Assembly: GCA_029379265.1 (NCBI GenBank)
Contig: JAQYWN010000004.1
Coordinates: 1 to 36,678 of the forward strand
Direction of reading: 5' to 3'
DNA: 36,678 nucleotides
Source of the DNA: Rhizonema sp. NSF051
GTDB lineage: Bacteria > Cyanobacteriota > Cyanobacteriia > Cyanobacteriales > Nostocaceae
Part shown: in pieces, positions 19,201 to 27,200 of the stretch
How positions within the stretch are numbered: position 1 is the stretch's first letter
How the letters are laid out: each line of letters opens with the position of its first letter
Made by a program: the position numbers and the translations under genes
The notes under the pieces: generated by a model
Databases searched by the model: none
The model's input: the letters and a program-made list of their open reading frames with translations, nothing else
What the model was told of the DNA's origin: nothing

Positions 19201-19521
19201 CTCATTGCAGATGTTTGGCAACAGAAGCTTCAGGTAGAAAAAGTCGGTATTCATGACAATTTCTTTGATTTGGGAGGTCATTCATTACTTTTAATCCAAA
19301 TTCATAGCAAATTCCGCGAAATTTTTGAGCAAGAGCTATCAATTATTGACCTTTTTAAATACCCAACTATCAGCTCTTTAGTCAAACTTTTAAGTCAAAA
19401 GCAAACTCAAAAACCAACTGGTCTGCAAAATCAAGAAAGGGTTGAAAATCGTAGCGCCAGTAGAGCTTTAATATATCAACAAAATCAACTTAGGCAAAAG
19501 CATCGAGCGACGAAAAAATAG
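16243..19521 (+). CDS. NRPS3: degenerate C-type domain, A domain (His-like code), PCP
   Basis: Single NRPS module; residue numbers count from the track start at 16240. The N-terminal C-type domain keeps the fold (LSPQQKHLWLL, RHEILRT) but the catalytic HHxxxDG is replaced by SALCSDT (148-154): both histidines are gone, so it should not form peptide bonds. The A domain (FDSSVA at ~666) reads DSALIAEVWK. This shares seven of ten positions with the bacitracin His code as I recall it (DSELTAEVCK), so His is the best guess, not a firm call. The A10 motif is NGKVSSKAL instead of NGKVDRKAL. PCP Ser1015 lies in LGGHSLL, then a basic tail ending RQKHRATKK, as in NRPS1. PKS2 starts 13 bases later. The peptide bond is probably made by the C-terminal C domain of NRPS2. 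The dead C domain may be a scaffold or recruit the oxygenase; that is inference. Confidence 0.9.
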   Translation: MTATLNMHENIEGFELSPQQKHLWLLQSKDRSLPYRAQCTVLIEGDFEPKLLMSTIQQAIHRHEILRTIFICSTGMTIPLQAIADNSIPLSDYHNLSNLNPQEQAAKIKELWDEIGQLSFNFVQGPLLYLSVVTLSADRHILLLSISALCSDTAGLKNLVREISCLYAAYLNGKEIDEESMQYADISQWQNELLAAEDRETGRAYWRKQNISDFDLQAVKLMFENQPNEELGFEPRFLAVTIAPDTVTQIEGLVHKYGISKDVFLLACWQILLWRLTGHSDIIIGTAYDGRKYEELKEIIGLFTKYLPLRCHLEEKFQVSEILKQVHKLSSDAYTWQEYFSWVQIIKSTGNSIEPSFFPLCFDFEEQPTKYQVADISFSINQQYTCVDRFQVKLSCIQQDVALIAGFHYNANQFFADDIKCLAGQFQTLLESVIKNPQASIGELEILSDVERQKLLVEFNNTKIDYPLDKCIHELFEEQAARTPDNIAVVCDDQRITYSQLNQSANQLAHYLQKLGVKPEVLVPICMERSLEMMIGVLGILKAGGAYLPVDPTYPQERLAFILEDAQSPLVLAQQRIVEKLPKQEKRVVFLDTDWEFVAFESKENPISGLTPDNLAYVIYTSGSTGQPKGVLVTHQNLLHSTSARFTYYCEPPTSFLLLSSLAFDSSVAGIFWTLCQGGNLVLPQQNFQQDPQAITKLIAENQVSHLLSLPSLYALILTMGEPEHLVGLRTVIVAGESCPTKLISLHSERLEQTSLFNEYGPTEATVWSSVYQCQPQKQITQVPIGSPIANTQIYLLDKYQEPVPIGVLGEVHIGGFGLARGYLNHPELTAQKFIPNPFTDEPSAYLYKTGDLARYLPDGNIEFLGRIDHQVKIRGFRIELGEIEAVLAQHLDVREAVVIVQEETGNNRLVAYVVQEQESAPSISELQSFLRKKLPEYMVPSVFVMLDTLPLLPNGKVSSKALPTPERHRPQLEAAYVAPQTETERLIADVWQQKLQVEKVGIHDNFFDLGGHSLLLIQIHSKFREIFEQELSIIDLFKYPTISSLVKLLSQKQTQKPTGLQNQERVENRSASRALIYQQNQLRQKHRATKK

Positions 19522-19534
19522 TGAGTATTTTTCA

Positions 19535-22500
19535 ATGAACGACTTACATTCACCTAATTCGGTTTCTCAGTCAGAAATAGCCATCATCGGTATGTCCGGT
19601 CGGTTTCCAGGATCTCCCGACCTAAATACGTTTTGGCAAAATTTGTGTTCTGGGGTAGAATCTATTTCATTTTTCGATCAGGGAGAACTGGAGTCTTCAA
19701 GCATTGACCATACTGTGTTCAATAACCCAAACTATGTAAGAGCACGTGCTATCTTGGAAGGCGTAGAACTGTTTGACGCTTCGTTCTTCGGTTTCAGTGC
19801 TAGAGAAGCTGAAATTATGGATCCTCAACACCGCCTCTTCTTAGAGTGCGCTCAAGAGGCTCTTGAAAGTGCTGGTTACGATACCGAAACCTACAAGGGT
19901 GCGATCGCTATTTATGCTGGTACAAAGATGAGCACTTATTTTTTGTTCAATATTTATTCAAACCCAGACTTGTTAGAATCAGTTGGTAGCTTTCAAGCAG
20001 TACTTGGAAACGATAAAGACTATCTACCTACATCTACTTCTTACAAGCTAAACCTAACTGGACCAAGTGTCAACGTTCAAACCGCATGCTCCACTTCCTT
20101 GGTTGCTGTCCACCAAGCAAGCCAAAGTTTGCTGAGTGGCGAATGTGATATAGCTTTGGCTGGAGGTGTTTCAGTCATGGTTCCACAAAAGGTTGGTTAT
20201 TTGTATCAAGAGGGAGGAATTGGTTCGCCTGATGGACATTGCAGAGCTTTTGATGCAAAAGCTCTGGGAACAGTTGGCGGTAACGGTGTCGGAATAGTTG
20301 TCTTGAAGCGGTTGGTAAATGCCCTTGCTGATGGAGATTGTATTCATGCAATTATCAAAGGCTCAGCAATCAATAACGATGGTTCTGTGAAAGTTGGTTA
20401 TACAGCACCTAGTGTAGATGGTCAGGCAGCGGTGATTTCAGAAGCTCAGGCTATAGCCGCAATCGAACCCGAGACTGTCACTTATATAGAAGCGCACGGA
20501 ACTGGAACAGCTTTGGGCGATCCGATTGAAATCGCTGCGCTGACAGAGGCTTTTCGCACCAGAACCGAGGCAAAGAGCTTCTGTGCTATCGGTTCGTTGA
20601 AAACTAATGTCGGACATTTGGATGTAGCATCAGGTGTGGCGGGTCTCATCAAGACAGTGTTGGCGCTCAAACACAAGTTATTGCCACCTAGTTTGCATTT
20701 TGAACAACCCAACCCTAAGATAGATTTTACCAGCAGCCCCTTTTACGTCAATACCTCACTTTCGGAATGGAAAACAAATGGAAATCCTCGTCGAGCCGGA
20801 GTCAGTTCCTTTGGTATTGGGGGTACCAATGCACATGTTGTTGTCGAAGAAGCTCCGACAGTAGAAGTTTCTGGTAAATCCAGGTCAAAGCAACTGTTGG
20901 TGTTATCCGCCAAAACTGATTCTGCGCTCGATACTGCCACCAAAAATTTGGTCGAACACTTAAAGCAGCATCCCGATCTCAACCTTGCTGATGTGGCTTA
21001 CACTTATCATATTGGTCGAACAGCTTTCAAGCATAGACGAATGGTTGTTTGTCAAAACCTTGAAGATACGGCAAATGACCTTTTAACCTTGGATGCGAAA
21101 CAAGTTTTTACAAATTTTCCAGAGTCTGGGGAGCCACCTGTCGTGTTTATGTTTTCAGGACAGGGAACGCAATACGTAAATATGGGTAAAGAACTATATG
21201 AGAGTGAGCCGACATTCCGTGAACAGGTAAATTTCTGCTCAGAACTGCTCAAATCTCACCTAGGGCTAGATTTGCACTCAATGCTGTATCCCACTGAGGA
21301 ACAGACTGAAGCCGCTTTGCAGCAACTTCAGCAGACTGCCATGACTCAGCCAGCACTGTTTGTGATCGAGTACGCCTTAGCTCAGTTATGGTTGGAGTGG
21401 GGAGTGCGCCCTCAGGCGATGCTTGGTCACAGCATTGGTGAATATGTGGCAGCTTGTCTGAGTGGCGTTTTCTCGCTGGAAGATGCTTTAGCACTGGTGG
21501 CTGCACGGGGACAGCTCATGCAGAAACTGCCTGGTGGTAACATGCTCGTTGTTCCCCTAGAAGAGTTAGAGTTACAATCGCTTCTAGGTGATCAACTCTC
21601 CCTAGCTACAATTAATGGACCATCTCTTTGCGTCGTTTCGGGTGCTACAGACGCTGTTGAGCAACTGGAAGACCAGCTTGCTAAACGAGGTATCAACTGT
21701 CGCCGTTTGCATACCTCTCATGCGTTTCATTCAGAAATGATGAACCCTGTCTTGGAGCCATTCACTGTTGCAGTGAAAAAAGCCACACTCAACCCACCGC
21801 AAATTCCTTTTGTTTCTAACGTTACAGGCACCTGGATTACAGCAGCAGAAGCAACAGATCCAAGCTACTGGACTAAGCATTTGCGTCAAACAGTGCGATT
21901 TGCAGACGGTCTACATGAGTTATTTAAACAACCAGAGCGGATTTTGTTGGAGGTGGGTCCTGGACGAACGTTGAGTACTTTAGCTCAGCAGCATCCAGAT
22001 AAACCTGCTGACCAGATCGTGCTGAATTCGTTACGCCATCCGCACGAGCAACGGTCAGATGTAGAGTTTTTGCTCACTACATTGGGCAAGCTCTGGCTTT
22101 CGGGCATACAGGTCGATTGGTCTGGATTTTATGTTCATGAGCGGCGTCATCGCCTCCCTTTGCCAACGTATCCCTTTGAGCGCCAGCGGTACTGGATTGA
22201 ATCCCAAAAACAATCAGAAAATGGTTCCGGATCTAGTGTGTCACTGGACAAAAAGTCAGACATCGCCGACTGGTTTTACCTACCTTTCTGGAAGCAATCC
22301 GTGCCCCCGGCTCTGCTTGGACACGGAGATTTGGCGAAGCGGAAGTCATGCTGGTTGGTGTTTGTTGATGAGTGCGGTTTGGGTGACCAAATTGTAAAAC
22401 GACTGAAACAAGAAGGCCAGGATGTGTCTACCGTAGTAGTAGGAGAGCAGTTTATTAAGCACCAAGATAATTTATATACAATTAATCCTCAGCATTGTGA

Positions 22501-24238
22501 TGACTACGACGCTTTGCTCAAGGAACTTCGCACATTAGGCAAAACGCCAAAAACGATTGTACATTTGTGGAGTGTTACATCGAATATTCATACCGAATCA
22601 GAAATTGAGTTCTTTAAAAAGTCTCAATACTTAGGCTTTTACAGTCTGCTGTTTCTGACACAGGCAATTGGAAAACAAAATCTGACAGAACCTCTTCAAA
22701 TTGAGGTTGTGTCAAACAATATGCAAGAAGTTGCAGGCGAAGAAACACTCTTTCCAGAAAAAGCCACTGTGCTAGGACCTTGTAAAGTTATTCCACAGGA
22801 ATATCCTTACATCACCTGCAAAAGCATTGATATTGTTATCTCTAATTCGGAAACCTGGGATGATCAGAAGTTAGTGCATTATATTGTATCAGAACTCGCT
22901 GCAAAATCATCTGAAACAATTGTGGCTTACCGTGGCAGTCATAGATGGGTGCAAACTTTTGAGCCAGTCCGATTGGAAGAATCTGTTGAAGAAACACCAA
23001 GGTTGCGGAATAAGGGAGTATACCTAATCACAGGTGGCTTGGGGGGAATTGGTCTTGTACTTGCAGAGTACTTGGCACAGAGTGTGCAGGCAAGATTGAT
23101 ATTGATCGGGCGTTCGGCTTTTCCTGGAAGAGACGAGTGGGAAAAATGGTTGGCAACTCATGATCCTCAGGATGAGGTTAGCTGCAAGATCCGGAAACTA
23201 CAACAAATTCAGAAGCTGGGTGCAGAGGTTCTGGTAAAGAGCGCGGATGTTGCTAATCTTGAACAGATGCGCTCAGTAATGACTCAGGGTTACGAATACT
23301 TTGGCGAAATTCATGGTGTCATCCACGCAGCAGGAATTGCAGGTGGAGGCATTATTCAACTCAAAACGCCAGAAATGGCAGAAAGTGTGTTTGTCCCCAA
23401 GGTGAGAGGAACACAAGTGCTAGATTTCATTTTCAAAAATGTGAAGCTGGATTTCTTTGTACTTTGTTCATCACTTAATTCAATTCTAGGTGGATTTGGT
23501 CAGGTAGACTATTGCGCGGCAAATTGCTTTCTTGATGCTTTTGCTCGGTGTAATACATTTAGAAATGGCACTTTCACCGTATCTATTAACTGGGATGCTT
23601 GGCAAGAGGTTGGCATGGGAGTTAATACAGCCGTGCTACTTGACCTTAAAGGGTCTGGAGAACACAGCTTGAATAAAGGAATTTTATCCAAAGAGGGTAC
23701 GGATGCGTTTAGCAGAATTACGTATAATTCCCTAGCTCAGGTTGTTGTCTCAACGCAAGAGTTCCAGACCAAAATTGAGCAAAACAATGCTGTCGCGGTA
23801 TCAACGGCTCTGGAAAAGTTAGTACAGACTCGTTTATCCAATTCAAAACACCCTAGACCAAATTTGCATAATGCCTATGCTGTTCCTCGGAATGAGACTG
23901 AGCAAAGGATTGCCCTCATTTGGCAAGAACTTTTCGGGCTTGAACAAGTAGGTATTTACGACAACTTCTTTGAGTTAGGGGGGAATTCTCTATTAGCCAT
24001 CCAGATCCTTTCTAGGTTGCGTGATGTTTTCCAAGTACAAATTAACTTACACAGCTTTTTTGAAGCCCAAACTCTGGCAGACTTGGCAGTTGTAATTGAA
24101 CAACTTCATGCTCAGCAGGAAGAGGAAAAGAAAATGCACATTTTAATGAGGCTACAGCATCTCTCGGAAGAGGAGGTAGATGCAGAAATCCAAAAAAGAA
24201 TCTTAGGTCTAAAAGAATTAGGAGGAGATGATGAATGA
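19535..24238 (+). CDS. PKS2: modular type I polyketide synthase KS-AT-KR-ACP
   Basis: Adds one malonate to the residue carried by NRPS3 and reduces the ketone to a hydroxyl. KS: Cys185 in TACSTS, His321 in HGTGT, His361 in GHLDVASG. AT: Ser633 in GHSIGE, and HAFH at 729-732 for malonyl-CoA. KR: GGLGGIG at 1167-1173 and Tyr1326 in QVDYCAAN. ACP: Ser1485 in LGGNSLL. The C-terminus (HLSEEEVDAEIQKRIL) looks like a docking helix. Domain order, linker (ADWFYLPFWKQSVP) and active-site sequences match PKS1 closely, so the two are recent paralogues. No clear Shine-Dalgarno sequence precedes the ATG. The last codons contain the GGAGGA that serves NRPS4, whose ATG overlaps the end of this gene. Confidence 0.95.
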   Translation: MNDLHSPNSVSQSEIAIIGMSGRFPGSPDLNTFWQNLCSGVESISFFDQGELESSSIDHTVFNNPNYVRARAILEGVELFDASFFGFSAREAEIMDPQHRLFLECAQEALESAGYDTETYKGAIAIYAGTKMSTYFLFNIYSNPDLLESVGSFQAVLGNDKDYLPTSTSYKLNLTGPSVNVQTACSTSLVAVHQASQSLLSGECDIALAGGVSVMVPQKVGYLYQEGGIGSPDGHCRAFDAKALGTVGGNGVGIVVLKRLVNALADGDCIHAIIKGSAINNDGSVKVGYTAPSVDGQAAVISEAQAIAAIEPETVTYIEAHGTGTALGDPIEIAALTEAFRTRTEAKSFCAIGSLKTNVGHLDVASGVAGLIKTVLALKHKLLPPSLHFEQPNPKIDFTSSPFYVNTSLSEWKTNGNPRRAGVSSFGIGGTNAHVVVEEAPTVEVSGKSRSKQLLVLSAKTDSALDTATKNLVEHLKQHPDLNLADVAYTYHIGRTAFKHRRMVVCQNLEDTANDLLTLDAKQVFTNFPESGEPPVVFMFSGQGTQYVNMGKELYESEPTFREQVNFCSELLKSHLGLDLHSMLYPTEEQTEAALQQLQQTAMTQPALFVIEYALAQLWLEWGVRPQAMLGHSIGEYVAACLSGVFSLEDALALVAARGQLMQKLPGGNMLVVPLEELELQSLLGDQLSLATINGPSLCVVSGATDAVEQLEDQLAKRGINCRRLHTSHAFHSEMMNPVLEPFTVAVKKATLNPPQIPFVSNVTGTWITAAEATDPSYWTKHLRQTVRFADGLHELFKQPERILLEVGPGRTLSTLAQQHPDKPADQIVLNSLRHPHEQRSDVEFLLTTLGKLWLSGIQVDWSGFYVHERRHRLPLPTYPFERQRYWIESQKQSENGSGSSVSLDKKSDIADWFYLPFWKQSVPPALLGHGDLAKRKSCWLVFVDECGLGDQIVKRLKQEGQDVSTVVVGEQFIKHQDNLYTINPQHCDDYDALLKELRTLGKTPKTIVHLWSVTSNIHTESEIEFFKKSQYLGFYSLLFLTQAIGKQNLTEPLQIEVVSNNMQEVAGEETLFPEKATVLGPCKVIPQEYPYITCKSIDIVISNSETWDDQKLVHYIVSELAAKSSETIVAYRGSHRWVQTFEPVRLEESVEETPRLRNKGVYLITGGLGGIGLVLAEYLAQSVQARLILIGRSAFPGRDEWEKWLATHDPQDEVSCKIRKLQQIQKLGAEVLVKSADVANLEQMRSVMTQGYEYFGEIHGVIHAAGIAGGGIIQLKTPEMAESVFVPKVRGTQVLDFIFKNVKLDFFVLCSSLNSILGGFGQVDYCAANCFLDAFARCNTFRNGTFTVSINWDAWQEVGMGVNTAVLLDLKGSGEHSLNKGILSKEGTDAFSRITYNSLAQVVVSTQEFQTKIEQNNAVAVSTALEKLVQTRLSNSKHPRPNLHNAYAVPRNETEQRIALIWQELFGLEQVGIYDNFFELGGNSLLAIQILSRLRDVFQVQINLHSFFEAQTLADLAVVIEQLHAQQEEEKKMHILMRLQHLSEEEVDAEIQKRILGLKELGGDDE
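24221..24226 (+). promoter_or_regulatory. Ribosome binding site for NRPS4 inside PKS2
   Basis: GGAGGA ends one base before the ATG at 24228 and four before the ATG at 24231. The second spacing is more usual, so MNDLSKQ is the more likely N-terminus. Confidence 0.55.
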
Positions 24239-27200
24239 TTTGTCTAAACAGATAGATGCTCTTTCTCCAAAAAAGCGAGCACTTTTTGAATTGCTGCTAA
24301 AAGAACAAAACGAAAGAGTTTTGCGATCGCAAACAATACCTCGACGAAAAGAAAACAACTTTGTACCCCTGTCTTTTGCCCAGCGTAGGCTATGCTTCCT
24401 TGACCAGTTGCACCCGAACAGCTTCCTCTACAATCTACCTAGTGCTGTGCACTTGAAGGGCTGGCTCAATGTCAGTGTATTTTCGCAGAGTCTCAACGAA
24501 ATTGTACGGCGTCACGAAGCTTTACGGACGACCTTTACTACCGTGGCAGGTCAACTTGTCCAGGCGATCGCCCCAACTCTGACTTTAACCTTTCCAGTGG
24601 TGGATCTACAAAAGTTATCTGAGCTTGAGCGGGAAACTGAGGTTCAGCAGTTGACTATCGCAGAGGCACAGCAACCTTTCAATCTGACACAAGGACCATT
24701 ATTGCGAGCTACTCTGCTGCAACTGGACGAGGCAGAGCATATCGTGCTGCTTACGATGCACCACATTGTCTCTGATGGCTGGTCGATAGGCGTATTCATT
24801 CAAGAACTAGCAGCAGTATACGAAGCTTTTTTTAGTGGAAAGCCGTCACCACTTCCAGAACTCTCCATCCAATATGCTGACTTTGCTGTTTGGCAGCAGC
24901 AGTGGTTGACTGGAGAAGTTTTAGAAGCTCAGATCAACTACTGGAAGCAACAGTTAGCTGGTGCGCCGCCTTTGTTAGAATTGCCCACAGATCGACCGCG
25001 TCCCCCAGTTGAAAGTTTCCAAGGTGGTAGTTGGCTTTTTCAGATCAATCCTGCTCTAACTGAAAAACTCAACGTCTTGAGTCAAAACTCAGGGGCTACA
25101 TTATTCATGACCCTAGAGGCAGCTTTTGCAATTTTACTCTCCCGTTACAGTGGACAGAAGGATATTCTGATCGGCTCCCCAGTTGCTAACCGCAACCGCC
25201 GTGAGATAGAGCCTCTGATTGGCTTTTTTGTCAATACCTTAGTACTGCGTACTAACTTCAAAGGAAATCCCACCTTTGGGGAGCTGCTAACTCGTGTGCA
25301 GGAAATGGCATTGGGAGCATATGCTCATCAAGATTTGCCTTTTGAGCAGTTGGTAGAAGAGCTGCAACCACAGCGTTCTTTGAGTCACGCACCACTGTTT
25401 CAAGTGATATTTGTGCTTCAGAATACACCGATGTCAGCATTAGAATTACCAGGTTTGATTTTAAGTCCCCTTTTAAATGAGAGTCGCACTGCCAAGTGTG
25501 ATTTGACTCTGTCTATGATAGAAACAGCACAGGGAATAGTTGGCAATCTGGAGTACAATACTGATTTATTCGAGCCAAGCACTATCAGCCGGATGGCAGG
25601 GCATTTGCAAACATTGCTCTGTGGGATCGTTGCTAATCCACAACAGCGCCTGTCGGAGTTACCATTGTTGACTCAAGCTGAGACGGCGCTGCAAGCAGAG
25701 TGGAATGATACTCGAGTTGAGTATCCTCAACACCGGTGCATTCATGAGTTGTTTGAGTGCCAGGTAGAGAGTACACCCGATGCTGTAGCTGTGGTGTTTG
25801 AATCGGAGCAATTAACCTACCAAGAATTGAATGCAAGAGCAAATCAACTGGCACATTACCTACGCTCTCTAGGGGTAGGACCAGAGGTATTGGTAGGAAT
25901 TTGTGTGGAGCGATCGCTCTTTATGGTCATTGGAATGTTGGGCATCCTCAAAGCAGGTAGTGCTTATGTTCCTCTTGATCCCACTTATCCCCAAGAGCGA
26001 TTAGCTTTTATACTAGAAGATGCCCAAGTACCAGTGCTGTTGACTCAAGGGCATCTGGTAGAGGCTTTGCCCCAACACAAAGCCAAAGTCATTTGTTTAG
26101 ATGCTGATTGGCAGACTATTGCCCAGTATAGCCAGCAAAATTTAGTCACTCAAGTAACGACTTACAACCTAGCTTATGTCATTTATACCTCTGGCTCAAC
26201 TGGCAGACCGAAGGGTGTGCAAATTCCACACAGCGCTTTGAGCAACTTCTTGCAAACTATGCAGCAAACACCAGGGCTGACTGAGCAAGATACCTTATTA
26301 GCTGTCACTACCTATTCGTTTGATATTGCTGCGTTGGAGATTTTCCTCCCAATCATAGTGGGTGCTTGCCTGGTAATCGTTAGTCGAGAAGTTGCCTCGG
26401 ACGGAACGCGCCTGTGGGCAAAACTAACTGACTCAAATGCTACAGTCATGCAAGCCACACCGCCTACTTGGCAACTACTTTTAGCAGCAGGCTGGAGTGG
26501 GAATCATCAATTGAAAATCCTCTGTGGCGGAGAAACTTTACCTGGACACCTAGCCTATCAGTTACGAAATCGATGTGCTTCGCTGTGGAATATGTATGGT
26601 CCTACAGAAACCACCATTTGGTCAGCAACATGTTCGGTAAAAACAGATAGTAATATTGTACCAATTGGTCACCCGATTGCTCACACGCAATTTTATATCT
26701 TAGACCAACACGGTCAATTAGTTCCTGTTGGAGTGCCTGGAGAACTACACATTGGTGGAGATGGATTAGCACGTGGCTACTTAAACCGCCCCGAACTGAC
26801 AGCCCAAAAGTTTATCCCCAACCCAATGTCTGACAAACCAGGAGCCTACCTCTATAAAACTGAAGACTTAGCCCGCTACGATAGCAATGGTAACATCGAG
26901 TTTCTCGGTCGCATTGACCACCAAGTGAAGATTCGCGGCTTCCGCATTGAACTTGGAGAGATTGAGGCGGTGCTAGCTCAACACCCGGCGGTACGCGAGA
27001 CTGTGGTGCTAGCGCAGGAGACTAAACCTGGTGACAAGCAGTTGGTAGCTTATGTTGTCAACAGCAATGAGCAGACATCTACAACTAATCAACTACGAAA
27101 GTTTTTAAAGGAGCAGTTGCCTGAGTATATGGTGCCTTCTGTCTTTGTGTTTCTGGAGGCTTTGCCATTGACACCCAACCGCAAAATAGATCGCAATGCC

